Numbered from the stretch's first letter, positions 18,100 to 27,796 are shown. The stretch: 64,000 nucleotides of DNA from an uncultured Lachnospiraceae bacterium (GCA_910588875.1 CAJURT010000003.1:92319-156318), one strand, 5' to 3'. Made by a program: numbers and translations. Notes: generated from the letters alone by a model not told the origin.

Positions 18100-21000
18100 A
18101 TTTTGCCTTTCTTTTTCAGTTGTTGTTGTAAGTGGGTCAGAGTTGCCCGGGCGGTGATGCTATGGGGGTTCACCTCCAGGGTCTTTTCATAGTAAGCCAC
18201 TGCCTGGTCATAATCCTCAATGGCTTCATAATACATGGCCAGGTACAGATAGCCCTCATAGCATTCCTGGTGGCGGCATTGCCGGCAGCGCAGGCATTCG
18301 TTCATCTGACGGAAATAACTTAAGCCTTTTTCCGTCTCTCCCAGGCAAATGTAAATCCAGGCCTGGCGCATCAGGCGGGCCGGCCGGTATGGGCGGTAGT
18401 TCAAGTAGATCTCCTCGGAGGCCCATTTGGTGCGGGCAAAGTGTTCTAAGGATCTCTGGGCATGCAGCTTGGCATCCTTAAAACGTCTCATACGGAAACA
18501 GATGGAAGCCAGTTCCCATTCCAGTTCATGCAGTTCGTCCGGATCATTTTCAATGGCCAGGGCTTTCAGGTAGCAAGCTTCAGCCTTTTTAAAATCCATC
18601 AGCTGATCCTTATAATAGGCAGCCAGATCACTGTAGCGGTCCGCCTTCTGATCCTTCTTTGCAGTCTGAACCCCTTTTTTGTAGGTGCGCAGTGCCAATG
18701 AGGTATGTCCCTGAAGATACTGCACATCACCGATCCTGGCATAGTAGGACTTGTTTTCCGGATCCTTTTCAAAATATTTGATTGCCTGTTTATAGTCTCC
18801 CAGATATCGGTATAAAAATCCGAGTTCTTTAAAAATGCTCTTGTCATCGGGCTCGTTTTCCAGATTTTTCCGGTAGCATTCAATGGCCTTATTAAAATCT
18901 CCCAGGGCTTCATAACAGTCGGCAAGATTGCCGTAAGGCAGCTGGCTTTTTTTGTCCCCCAGATGTTCCAGCGCCTGCTCAAAGTAGGAGATGGCCTTAT
19001 TAAACTGGCCAAGGCGTTCGTAGCAGCAGCCGATATTGTTGTAGATTACCCATTCATCAGGGCCGTATTTTAGAGCCTCCTCAAAATCACGGATGGCCTC
19101 GTCAATATCCATATTGTGCATGTAGAACAGCCCGCGGTGGACAAGGTCATGGCAGGTGGGCCGGGCCTCGATCTGCCGGTCCATGTAGGAGATGGCCTTT
19201 TTAAAATCTTCAGGGTTATTCTCATCCTGGTAGCGTTCCTTGTAGTAGTCAGCCAGCTTTTCGCAGGCTTCCCTGTGGATCTGCTTGTATTTCAGCGTTT
19301 CTTCATAGCACTCCATGGCCAGCACCTTCATGCCCAGCGCTTCCTGGCACAGGCCGGTGTTGTAGTGGAGAACCGCGGAATCGCTATATTGCTGCCTGGC
19401 AACCGCATAATCGGCCAGCGCAGCCTTATATTTGCCGTGATCCAGATAAATATGGCCTCGGATCATGCGGTACTGCATCCGCTCCGGGTTTTGCTCGATG
19501 GCGGTGCTTAAGTGGGAAAGGGCTTCCGCCAGGTCATTGTTGTCCCAGTGAAGGAGGCCAATCTCATACTCAATCTCAGATAAATCTTCAATATCCGTAT
19601 CCGGGTTCTCATGCTCAGGGAGAAGCCCGATGGCCAGAGGGAAGATCTTTTCCCGGTCCTGCCGGTTCTCGGCCAGGTTCCTCAGAATCTTTACCTCATA
19701 AAGCCGCAGGCAGGGGCTGAATTCCACCTGGTTTTCCCGGGCACGGTCCAGCACGCCCTTGGCATCCTTGAACTGGTCATGGTAGAAAAAGACCTGTGCA
19801 GCAAGCAGGTAGGGCTTGTAATGCCCGGCATAGATATTGATGGCATTGTAATAATCATCAACGACCTGCTGGCCTTTGCGGAGTTCATAGGCAGCTTCCT
19901 GCCGCTGTACGTAGGCAGGATAGTAACCCGCGTCCTCGGCGATGACCTGGTCACAGGCATCGATACAATGTTCATAGTCCTTATACTGGTAGAGGAGGTA
20001 GGCCTTGTACTGCATGGCAGCAAGCTTGTCCCGCAGGTTAGCGGCAACAGAAGCAGCAGTTTCCACATATTGAAGGGACTTTTCCTGATCCTCCAATTCA
20101 TGGTAGCATCCGCTCAACAAATGGCAGGCCTGGAACCGGCGGGAAATACGCTTGCGGTTTTCCTCAGTGCCGTCATCCGTGGTCTGGCGGATCAGTTCCA
20201 GCCAGCGCAGCAGATGGGGGAGCGCCTGTGTATAGCGTTCTGTCCGGTAAAGCAGGCGGCCATAAAGGTTCTCATAGGAATATTCGGTGTCCTCATCGAA
20301 CTGGAAACCGTCCAAAAGCGAGACTGCCTCTTCCTGGCGTTCGTTCTGGAACAGGCACCATCCTAGTTCGATGGTATTGTTTTTGCGGGTGGGCTCATCG
20401 GTGTTAGGGTCTTTTAGGGAATCCTGGTAATCCTTGATGAGGGCATTATTAGTGAAACTCATCAATCCCAGGACCTCTTCATCCTGCCCGTCCATGTCCA
20501 GAAGCTGGAGCATCAATTCCTTGGCTTCCAGGAAATCTTCTTTGTCAATCAGATAGCGGACCATCCCCAGCTTGGCCATATAGTGGGTAGGGAGGCGGTC
20601 CAGGAGCAGCTGCCACAGTTTGGCGGCCTGTGGTTTGTCATCCAGTGCCCAGTAAGCATAGGCACAGTACAAAAGCACATAATCGTCGGCATCCGGGGAA
20701 CTTAAGAGCCGGTCAGCCAGTGCCTTGGCAGTATCGGCCAAAAGCAAATACAGGCGGCTGCCCCGTCCGCCTTCCCTGGAAAACGGCTCCTCGGCAGCAG
20801 TCCCCGCAAGTTTTCGGGCACAGATTACAGCTTCGCTTAAAATCCGGCCGTTCTCCTCCGGGTTGTCCGGCTGACCCAGTTTGTTTTCGCGGAAGGTTTC
20901 CAGCGCATCGGTCAGGATCCTCAGCCGTTCGGCATCTTCAAAAGGGTGGTATATTGAAAAAGCCGCCAAGTCGTCAAGGCTTGTGCTGCAGCCTTCAAAC

Positions 21001-21599
21001 TGCCTCTGGCTGATCTGGCGCCGGAGTGCCAGGTAATTGCGGATATAGCCGTCCGCATCCATGGAATCCGGGTTAAGCACCTGGAATAAGCCGAATTCGA
21101 TGGCTTCCGGGTTCTCTATGTAATAGAGGACATAATTCATAAAATTTTCCGGGAACTGCTGTTTGAGGGCTTCCTGATCCTCTGTGATCTGGAAGGTCTC
21201 ATCCAGCAGTTGCCACACCGGCTGCGGCAGATAAATATGATCCATCAGGTAGGCCATCATCGCTTCCCTTGTCTGCAGCGAAGTATCCAGATCCTCGCAG
21301 AGGGGATCTGAAAGCAGTTCCTGCCAGGGCTGTATCTGGCGGCGCTGGCGAATATCAAGATAAACCTGGTCAACACGGTCGATCCAGAGGTCAATCTCGG
21401 TTTTATCTTTTTGTTCTTCCTGCTGGGGCTGGCGGGCATAAGCAATGGCGCCCTCGTAAGCTTCGCGGAGACGTTTGAAACCTTCCGGGTCATCTTCCGG
21501 GTTGGTGGTTTTCAGCAGGTTAAGATAGGCGGATTTGATGGCCGCCTCGTCGGAGGTCTCGGGTATCCCGAGCACGTGGAAGATAATAGCATGTTCCAT
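18096..21599 (-). CDS. Giant TPR protein with a degenerate J-like N-terminus
   Basis: This 1167-aa protein starts behind GAGGAG. Residues about 8-55 (ILGIPETSDEAAIKSAY, then GFKRLREAYEGA) follow the helix II/III pattern of a J domain. The catalytic HPD tripeptide that stimulates Hsp70 ATPase is absent; the loop reads TTNPEDDPEG. The rest is an almost continuous solenoid of tetratricopeptide repeats, for example AVLHYNTGLCQEALGM, WVIYNNIGCCYERLG and SQLPYGNLADCYEALG. There is no signal or membrane helix. The 4-nt overlap with the Hsp70 gene implies a working pair: a scaffold binding many partners that recruits the chaperone. The J-domain reading is my inference from pattern; the TPR assignment is firm. 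Confidence 0.85.
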   Translation of the reverse strand: MEHAIIFHVLGIPETSDEAAIKSAYLNLLKTTNPEDDPEGFKRLREAYEGAIAYARQPQQEEQKDKTEIDLWIDRVDQVYLDIRQRRQIQPWQELLSDPLCEDLDTSLQTREAMMAYLMDHIYLPQPVWQLLDETFQITEDQEALKQQFPENFMNYVLYYIENPEAIEFGLFQVLNPDSMDADGYIRNYLALRRQISQRQFEGCSTSLDDLAAFSIYHPFEDAERLRILTDALETFRENKLGQPDNPEENGRILSEAVICARKLAGTAAEEPFSREGGRGSRLYLLLADTAKALADRLLSSPDADDYVLLYCAYAYWALDDKPQAAKLWQLLLDRLPTHYMAKLGMVRYLIDKEDFLEAKELMLQLLDMDGQDEEVLGLMSFTNNALIKDYQDSLKDPNTDEPTRKNNTIELGWCLFQNERQEEAVSLLDGFQFDEDTEYSYENLYGRLLYRTERYTQALPHLLRWLELIRQTTDDGTEENRKRISRRFQACHLLSGCYHELEDQEKSLQYVETAASVAANLRDKLAAMQYKAYLLYQYKDYEHCIDACDQVIAEDAGYYPAYVQRQEAAYELRKGQQVVDDYYNAINIYAGHYKPYLLAAQVFFYHDQFKDAKGVLDRARENQVEFSPCLRLYEVKILRNLAENRQDREKIFPLAIGLLPEHENPDTDIEDLSEIEYEIGLLHWDNNDLAEALSHLSTAIEQNPERMQYRMIRGHIYLDHGKYKAALADYAVARQQYSDSAVLHYNTGLCQEALGMKVLAMECYEETLKYKQIHREACEKLADYYKERYQDENNPEDFKKAISYMDRQIEARPTCHDLVHRGLFYMHNMDIDEAIRDFEEALKYGPDEWVIYNNIGCCYERLGQFNKAISYFEQALEHLGDKKSQLPYGNLADCYEALGDFNKAIECYRKNLENEPDDKSIFKELGFLYRYLGDYKQAIKYFEKDPENKSYYARIGDVQYLQGHTSLALRTYKKGVQTAKKDQKADRYSDLAAYYKDQLMDFKKAEACYLKALAIENDPDELHELEWELASICFRMRRFKDAKLHAQRSLEHFARTKWASEEIYLNYRPYRPARLMRQAWIYICLGETEKGLSYFRQMNECLRCRQCRHQECYEGYLYLAMYYEAIEDYDQAVAYYEKTLEVNPHSITARATLTHLQQQLKKKGKI

Positions 21600-21766
21600 A
21601 TTTGATACTCCTCGTATTCACTAAGGTAATGCGCCCAGGGACGCAAGGATGTTTTCAGGGAATATTGTACCACCTTTGGCGGGAAAGGGGAAGGGAGAAA
21701 AGAGGACTTTTGCATAGAAATTCGGTATGGGGAAAGGATCCGGGGGAGGGGAATAGCCAGGCCAAA

Positions 21767-21795
21767 AAGGGAACCTAAGGCTTATAGGTTCCCTT
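21767..21795 (-). terminator. Terminator overlapping the HD gene stop codon
   Basis: AAGGGAACCTA (21767-21777) pairs with TAGGTTCCCTT (21785-21795). On the minus strand the stem runs straight into five T residues, and the stop codon is inside the stem. Confidence 0.75.
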
Positions 21796-22362
21796 TTCTA
21801 CAATATCGTATATGTTTTTGCCGGTTTTGCCTTCAAAATATTCTTTTATCCTGATATTGGAATCCCATTTTTCCTGCGGATATGAGCCATATCTTCTCTT
21901 GACATCACTCATACGTTCTTCTATATCCAGGACACCCTCACTGCCGGACAAGGAGTCACATAACTGGATCAGCCGGTCATAATCATCCAGGACAGCTTTG
22001 GCCAAAGCAGCACGGATTAATTCCAGTTCTTCTTCAGAAGTATCAAAATTGCCAATATAGCCTTTGGTAGATGCGTTGTGAAACGAATGCGTGAGGCAAA
22101 TCCTGGCCGCTTCATCATATCCCAGCGACATCATATAGGTATAGCCGTCCGAAACATGCCCCAAATGCCTGGCGCCGAATTTTCTCCCAATATCATGAAG
22201 CAGCCCTAATACATATGCCTTCTCCGCATCCAAGCCATCACATGCGTCTGCTATTTTTTCTGCACAATGTGCCACAACCCGGCTATGGTCACCCCATGGC
22301 CCAGGATTGCATGATTCCGCCTCCGCCAACAGCCTCTCTGCCTCTGCCCTTGTAGGCAACAT
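21775..22362 (-). CDS. HD-domain phosphohydrolase
   Basis: The 195-aa protein carries an HD fold. DHSRVVAHCAEKIA near residue 24 holds the first metal histidine, GLLHDIGRK near residue 53 the HD pair, and a later Asp lies in LDDYDRLIQLCDSL. HD proteins of this size hydrolyse nucleotides or phosphoesters with a divalent metal; the substrate cannot be read from sequence. The ribosome binding site AAGGAGGG is strong. It is a single-gene unit, ended by a hairpin that covers its own stop codon. The gap between it and the TPR operon (21600-21774) holds only the TPR gene's upstream region and this terminator. Confidence 0.85.
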   Translation of the reverse strand: MLPTRAEAERLLAEAESCNPGPWGDHSRVVAHCAEKIADACDGLDAEKAYVLGLLHDIGRKFGARHLGHVSDGYTYMMSLGYDEAARICLTHSFHNASTKGYIGNFDTSEEELELIRAALAKAVLDDYDRLIQLCDSLSGSEGVLDIEERMSDVKRRYGSYPQEKWDSNIRIKEYFEGKTGKNIYDIVEKGTYKP

Positions 22363-22537
22363 AAAAATCCCTCCTTCTCAACTAATTCTAAAATCTATCC
22401 TTAAAAACAAAAAAGCCAATACACAACCAATCCAAAAGAATTCCATCCGGAAAGCAGCACAAGACAACAATCAGCCAGGGAGAGCGGGGCGGGGCTTGCA
22501 GGGTGGCAGGCTCTCGTCAATCACCATAACGCACTTC

Positions 22538-23451
22538 TCATTTTGCCGGTCCATTTTGCTTTGTCTCTTTTCTCAAAAATAGTTTGCCCTCGGACAGGAG
22601 CAAACCCGCCAACGTCAGAACTGTTCCAACGGCGGCCAGGGCAGTGATTTTTTCATGGAGGATTGCCACAGAAGTCACCACTGTAATAACAGGAACCATA
22701 TAGATGTAAACGCTCGTCTTGACCGCTCCCAACACCTTGACCGCGAAATTCCAGGTGACAAAGCATAAGGCCGATGCGCCCAACCCTAAAAACAGAATGT
22801 TGAACAGGTACACAGGATTTGAAAATTTTACCAAATTCAGCTTGAAGCCAAACATGAATAGTGCCGGGAGCATGAACAAGATGCCATAGCAGAACACTCG
22901 CCGGGTTGTAAGAATGGTGTGGTAGCCGTAGCCGCTGATTTTTTTGTCAGCACAGAATAACAGGCCCAAATCAGCGCGGCCAGCAGCGCCAGCAAGTCCC
23001 CGGCGGGGTTCAGTTCCAGCCTGGAGCCGTTGAAGCTGATAAGGGCAATTCCGGCCATTGCGACTACAAAGCCAATAAAAAAGCTGGCATGGGGCTTTTC
23101 CTCTTTTAGAAACAGATGGGATAGGAGCGCCGTGAAAAACGGGGCTATGGAAATAATCACCCCGACATTGGAGGCCATTGTGTAGGTGAGTGCGATATTC
23201 TCCAACAGATAGTAAAGGCATATCCCGCACAGTCCTGCTGCGGCAAAGGTCAATTCCTGTTGCCGGTTCGTCCCTTTCAAAGGCTGGGGATAAACAACCA
23301 ACAGAGCCAGCAGTCCCATGACGAAGCGGAAGAACAGTATCTCTACCGGCTGGAAGTCGGCCAGCAGAATTTTGGTGGAGATAAAGGATGTTCCCCAAAT
23401 GATGATTGTAAGCAGGGCGGAAAGATGGCCTGCTGTTCCGTTACCCTTCAT
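22538..23451 (-). pseudogene. EamA/DMT family transporter, frameshifted
   Basis: Two overlapping minus-strand frames together give one EamA (RhaT/DMT-type) transporter of about 304 aa with ten hydrophobic segments. The N-terminal half starts at 23451 (MKGNGTAGHLSALL) and reads to ACYSVLTKK. The second half continues in another frame from KISGYGYHTILTTRRVF to the stop at 22538. The switch falls on a run of seven T residues at 22939-22945 (A on the coding strand); eight would restore one frame. It is either a recent inactivation, a slippage-prone phase-variable tract, or a sequencing error. The start overlaps the end of the AraC-type gene by 11 nt, as in a regulator-transporter pair. Confidence 0.85.
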
Positions 23452-24001
23452 GCGGCATTTCCTCCATGTCCCTGAATATGTTCCGATAAACTCCGGGAGC
23501 CAGCCCAATAAACCGGTTGAAATAATTGGTAAAATGGCTCTGGTCGGAGAAGCCGGTTTGCAGCGCCGCCTCAACGGGAGGAACGCCTTGCTCTAATAGT
23601 TTTTTAGCCTTGCCTATGCGAATGTTTTCCAGATAGCTGTACGGTGTGATGCCTTTTGAGAGAGCAAAGGCCCGAAGCAGGGTGGATTTGCTCAATCCGG
23701 CGCAGCGGCAAATCTGTTCCAGATAAATCCGCTCGGCACAATGTTGTTCCATAAAGGAACAGGCTTTTTCAATTTCCTCCCGGCACTCCGGGACGCAGCG
23801 TTCAAAAGGCTGGCCGTATTGCTGTATCAGCAGAGAGGTCAGGAGCAGCAGAGTTTCCTCTTTCCCAAACTCGTTGGAACCTTTCATCACCAGTTCATGA
23901 AGGGGGCGCAGATAGCAGGCGACTTCTTCGTCAGAGATTACGTTGCGAGAAAATCCGGGCAGTTCCCGCTTGCCGGTAACTTCCTCAGCCAAATCCAGCA
24001 T
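23441..24001 (-). pseudogene. AraC-family regulator, N-terminal domain missing
   Basis: The 186-aa reading frame has the C-terminal double helix-turn-helix of AraC proteins (ICRCAGLSKSTLLRAFALS, then TGFSDQSHFTNYFNRFIGLAPG) and the linker helix region. The cupin sensor domain expected in front, about 90-100 residues, is absent. The frame opens only 23 nt past the nrdD stop codon. The AAGGAGG before the ATG at 24001 also reads as in-frame K-E-V codons, so it is probably ancestral coding sequence. The module AraC-EamA therefore seems to have been joined to the end of nrdD by a recombination that cut away the 5' part. A truncated protein with DNA-binding activity may still be made. Confidence 0.75.
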
Positions 24002-24023
24002 AACCTCCTTGGCGCACCCTCCC

Positions 24024-26201
24024 CTACAAATGCAGCACGCGGTCGCGGATCTCCTGCGTGCGCCCCTGGTTCCAGAACTGGGTGCCGATGTAGCCGCAGG
24101 TGCGGCGCGCCACGGTAAGCTTGTTTTGGTCACGGTTGCCGCAGTTGGGGCATTCCCAAACCAGTTTGCCGGACTCATCCTCAATGACCAGGATCTCGCC
24201 GTCAAAGCCGCAGCACTCGCAGTAATCACTCTTGGTGTTCAGTTCCGCGTACATGATGTTTTCATAGATAAACTGCATTACGCTTAAGACGGCCGGGATA
24301 TTGTGCTGCATGTTGGGCACTTCCACATAGCTGATGGCGCCTCCCGGGGACAGCTTTTGGAAATCTGCTTCAAACCGGAGTTTGGTAAAGGCGTCAATCT
24401 CCTCGCTCACATGGACATGGTAGCTGTTGGTAATGTAGTTTTTATCCGTTACGCCCGGAATGATGCCGAAACGTTTCTGCAGGCATTTGGCAAAACGGTA
24501 GGTGGTCGATTCCATGGGGGTGCCATACACGGAGTAGCTGATGTGCTCGGCAGCCTTCCACTCAGCACACTTGTCATTGAGGCGCTGCATGACTTTTAAG
24601 GCAAATTCCTTGGCTTCGGGATCCGTGTGGGGCTTGCCCATCATGCGCATGGTCATCTCACAGAGGCCGGCATAGCCTAAGGAAATAGTGGAATACCCGT
24701 TATATAAGAGTTTATCAATCTTCTCACCCTTCTCCAGGCGGGCCAGGGCACCGTTCTGCCACAGGATCGGAGCCACATCGGAGGGGGTGCCAAGGAGCCG
24801 TTCATGGCGGCAGCGCAGCGCCCGGTGGCACAGTTCAAGCCGTTCGTCGAGCACCTGCCAGAATGTTTCCATGTCACCGGCTGCGCTGCAGGCGACATCC
24901 ACTAGGTTGATGGTAACCACACCCTGGTTGAAGCGCCCGTAGAACTTGTGGCTTCCGTCCGGGTTTTTCTGGGAGTCCTCCACGGTGAGGAAGGAACGGC
25001 AGCCCATACACGGATAGACATCACCGCGCTTTAATTCCCGCATGACTTTGGCAGAAATATAGTCCGGCACCATGCGCTTGGCAGTGCAGCGGGCGGCCAG
25101 TTCCGTCAGATACCAATAAGGGGAATCCGGGGTAATATTATCCTCGTCCAGGACATAGATCAGCTTGGGGAATGCCGGGGTGATCCACACGCCGTGCTGG
25201 TTCTTGACGCCCTGCATCCGCTGGCGCATGACCTCCTCGATAATCATGGCGAGGTCATCACGGATCCGGCCTTGGGGAACTTCCCCCAAATACATGAACA
25301 CCGTCACAAAGGGAGCCTGTCCGTTACAGGTCATGAGAGTGATCAGCTGGTACTGGATAGTCTGGATGCCGCGGGTGATCTCATCCTTTAGCTGTTCCTC
25401 TGTAATCCGTTCGATAATCCGCTCATCCAGGGGCTCGCCCATCTCCTTGCGCAGCTTGATGGTGTTCTCGCGGATTTTCCGGCGGCTGATTTCCACAAAA
25501 GGAGCCAGATGGGAGAGGGTGAAGGTCTGCCCCCCGTACTGGTTGCTGGCCACCTGTGCCACGATCTGGGTGGTAATGTTGCAGGCTGTGTAGAACGAAT
25601 GGGGCTTTTCGATCATGGTTTCGCTGATGACCGTGCCGTTTTGCAGCATGTCTTCTAAGTCAATGAGGTCACAGTTGTGCTCCCTCTGGGCGAAATAGTC
25701 GGAGTCATGGAAGTGGATGATGCCTTCCCGGTGTGCACGGACAACTTCCTCCGGCAGCAGCAGGCGCATTGTCAGGTCCTTGCTGACCTCACCGGCCATG
25801 TAATCCCTCTGGGTGGAGTTGATCACAGGGTTTTTGTTGGAGTTTTCCTGCTTGACCTCCTCATTCATACGGTCGATCAGGGACAGGATCCCATTGTCCG
25901 TGGTGTTGGCCTTGCGGGCCAGTTCCCGCTTAAAGCGGTAACGGACGTATTTTTGGGCAACCTCATAGCCCCGCATTTCCATGATGCCCTTTTCCACCAT
26001 GTCCTGGATGTCTTCTACGTTTGCTGCGTGTGGCAGTTCGTGAAGCTGTTTTTCTATCGTCTCGGCTATGGCGTCGATCTGATAGGGGTTGAGCTGGTGG
26101 ATCTTGGGGATTTCCTGGTTAGCCTTGGTGATGGCGTTTTTGATCTTGGAGATCTCGAAGGAAACCTCCTCGCCGTTTCGTTTGATGACTTTTAAAATCA
26201 T
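24024..26201 (-). CDS. nrdD: Anaerobic ribonucleoside-triphosphate reductase (class III)
   Basis: The 725-aa enzyme reduces ribonucleoside triphosphates to deoxy forms with a glycyl radical. Residues 1-95 form the ATP cone (LKVIKRNGEEVSFEISKI). The C-terminus has the zinc site with CECC and CPNC cysteines and the radical motif RRTCGYIGTQFWNQGR, with the radical at about Gly703. It cannot work in oxygen, which marks an anaerobe. Its activase NrdG is normally the next gene; here a truncated AraC gene follows instead, so activase must be encoded elsewhere. Two NrdR boxes at 26236-26283 lie directly upstream, so repression by NrdR is expected. Confidence 0.97.
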   Translation of the reverse strand: MILKVIKRNGEEVSFEISKIKNAITKANQEIPKIHQLNPYQIDAIAETIEKQLHELPHAANVEDIQDMVEKGIMEMRGYEVAQKYVRYRFKRELARKANTTDNGILSLIDRMNEEVKQENSNKNPVINSTQRDYMAGEVSKDLTMRLLLPEEVVRAHREGIIHFHDSDYFAQREHNCDLIDLEDMLQNGTVISETMIEKPHSFYTACNITTQIVAQVASNQYGGQTFTLSHLAPFVEISRRKIRENTIKLRKEMGEPLDERIIERITEEQLKDEITRGIQTIQYQLITLMTCNGQAPFVTVFMYLGEVPQGRIRDDLAMIIEEVMRQRMQGVKNQHGVWITPAFPKLIYVLDEDNITPDSPYWYLTELAARCTAKRMVPDYISAKVMRELKRGDVYPCMGCRSFLTVEDSQKNPDGSHKFYGRFNQGVVTINLVDVACSAAGDMETFWQVLDERLELCHRALRCRHERLLGTPSDVAPILWQNGALARLEKGEKIDKLLYNGYSTISLGYAGLCEMTMRMMGKPHTDPEAKEFALKVMQRLNDKCAEWKAAEHISYSVYGTPMESTTYRFAKCLQKRFGIIPGVTDKNYITNSYHVHVSEEIDAFTKLRFEADFQKLSPGGAISYVEVPNMQHNIPAVLSVMQFIYENIMYAELNTKSDYCECCGFDGEILVIEDESGKLVWECPNCGNRDQNKLTVARRTCGYIGTQFWNQGRTQEIRDRVLHL

Positions 26202-26235
26202 GGTATACCTCCCATAGAAAGCGAACGTGTATAAA

Positions 26236-26251
26236 TCACTATAAATAGTTT
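26236..26251 (-). promoter_or_regulatory. NrdR box, nrdD-proximal
   Basis: This matches 13 of 16 positions of the NrdR consensus (acaCwAtATaTwGtgt), read on the plus strand from TCACTATA. It is separated by 16 bp from the second box, the spacing known for NrdR operators. Confidence 0.75.
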
Positions 26252-26267
26252 TCTAAATAAGCATAAC

Positions 26268-26283
26268 ACACAATATATAGTGA
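26268..26283 (-). promoter_or_regulatory. NrdR box, nrdD-distal
   Basis: ACACAATATATAGTGA matches 15 of 16 positions of the NrdR consensus. The start-to-start distance to the other box is 32 bp, three helical turns, as expected for cooperative NrdR binding. Confidence 0.85.
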
Positions 26284-26396
26284 CGACGGGTTCTATTATA
26301 GCTGGTTTGTGAGAAGAATGCAAGAGGTAAGGCAGAGAAAAAATAAAAATAACCGGGTGTCCGTCCGGGAAGGAATCTAGGGAGTGCTGCCCCCGC

Positions 26397-26462
26397 ACAC
26401 CGCCTGGCAAATAATAGGTAAAACAGGCATGAGGATTAGCAGTGCTATTTGCGAGACGGTGT
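26397..26462. repeat. Imperfect inverted repeat between nrdD and the DUF362 gene
   Basis: The 17-nt arms at 26397-26413 and 26446-26462 match at 15 of 17 positions around a 32-nt loop. There is no T tract. It lies downstream of the DUF362 stop (26507, minus strand) and could be a processing or termination hairpin. Nothing else is recognisable in the 305-nt gap apart from the NrdR boxes. Confidence 0.5.
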
Positions 26463-26506
26463 AGCTGGACAGAGAAGAAGCCGAACCGGGGGCAGGCACT
26501 AGTAGG

Positions 26507-27640
26507 TTATGACATGGTAATCAGTTCATACTGGCGGCAGCCAAGGCCGATTTTTTCGGCATGCTCCAGGCAGGATTTCCATTCCGATTCCGGGGCGGAG
26601 TTGGTGAAATGGTCATGGTGGTCATGGAATCCGGGCTGTGCCAGGTGGTCGGATAGCTGGCTGTGCGGCATTGGGTCGGAAGCCAGGCAGGCATCGGCGC
26701 AGGCCTGGTCCAGCGCCAGCGGGTCAAAGGACGCGAACATGCCGATGTTGGGCAGGATTGGCGCGTCATTCTCACCATGGCAATCGCAGTTGGGGGACAC
26801 GTCCACAACCAAGGAAATATGGAAATGAGGGCGTCCGTCCACCACGGCCTTGGTATATTCGGCCATCTTGCAGTTCAGCACGGCATTCGCATTGCTGTCG
26901 TTGAATTCGATAGCGTCAAAATTGCAGGCGCCCAGGCAGCGGCTGCAGCCGACGCAGTTATCCTGGTCTACATGCATCTTTTTTGTAGCTTCATCAAAGA
27001 CAAGGCCATTGTTGGCGCATTCCTTCTGGCAGCGCCGGCATCCCCGGCAGAGTTCTTCCGAGATATGGGGTTTGCCGTTAGAGTGCTGCTCGGTCTTACC
27101 GGCACGGGATCCGCAGCCCATGCCGATATTTTTGATGGCGCCGCCGAAACCCGTCATCTCGTGGCCCTTGAAGTGGGTCAGGCTGATAAAGACATCCGCA
27201 TCCATAATGGCACGGCCGATCCTGGCCTCTGTGACATATTCACCGCCGGCTACGGGCACGCCGATGTCATCGGTGCCCTTGAGGCCGTCGCCAATCAGGA
27301 TAGGACAGCCGACAGTCAGTGGGGTAAAGCCGTTCTGCCAGGCACATTCCAGATGCTCCAAGGCATTTTTGCGGCTTCCGGGGTACATGGTGTTGCAGTC
27401 GGTGAGGAATGGTTTGCCCCCCAGTTCCTTGACCAGGTCGGCGACGGCGCGGGCGTAGTTGGGGCGCAGATAGCTGATATTGCCCAATTCCCCGAAGTGC
27501 AGTTTGATAGCGACAAATTTGCCATCCATGTCAATGCTGCTGATCCCTGCCTTGCGCAGCAGTTTCTGCAGCTTGGTGGGAAGCCCGTCACCGAAGGCAG
27601 GGGTGCGGAAATCTGTAAAATACACTTTGGATTGTTCCAT
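26507..27640 (-). CDS. DUF362 protein with a 2x[4Fe-4S] ferredoxin insert
   Basis: The start at 27640 follows AAAAAGGAGG and gives 377 aa. The DUF362 core is recognisable from VAIKLHFGELGNISYLRP and FISLTHFKGHEMTGFGGAIKNIGMGC. Two bacterial ferredoxin motifs sit inside it: CRGCRRCQKEC near residue 193 and CVGCSRCLGAC near residue 222, each able to hold a [4Fe-4S] cluster. Such proteins are common in anaerobes and presumably pass electrons to an unknown partner; no specific reaction is established. It is cytosolic with no signal, and monocistronic. Confidence 0.88.
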   Translation of the reverse strand: MEQSKVYFTDFRTPAFGDGLPTKLQKLLRKAGISSIDMDGKFVAIKLHFGELGNISYLRPNYARAVADLVKELGGKPFLTDCNTMYPGSRKNALEHLECAWQNGFTPLTVGCPILIGDGLKGTDDIGVPVAGGEYVTEARIGRAIMDADVFISLTHFKGHEMTGFGGAIKNIGMGCGSRAGKTEQHSNGKPHISEELCRGCRRCQKECANNGLVFDEATKKMHVDQDNCVGCSRCLGACNFDAIEFNDSNANAVLNCKMAEYTKAVVDGRPHFHISLVVDVSPNCDCHGENDAPILPNIGMFASFDPLALDQACADACLASDPMPHSQLSDHLAQPGFHDHHDHFTNSAPESEWKSCLEHAEKIGLGCRQYELITMS

Positions 27641-27796
27641 TATGTACCTCCTTTTTGTATGGTGCCCTAAATGAAATGTCTGAAAGGGTGTATCAAATAT
27701 CATAACCAGAGAAAGGGGGAAAGTCAATGGGGAAAATATTTTTAGAAGGGGGACGCCAGGGGCTTTCCTGATTCTTGGCGTTTGGCGGGAAATAAT

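Noticed and set aside
19611..20366. 251-codon plus-strand frame opposite the TPR gene
   Set aside because: Antisense shadow of the repeat-coding strand; no ribosome binding site or recognisable domain.
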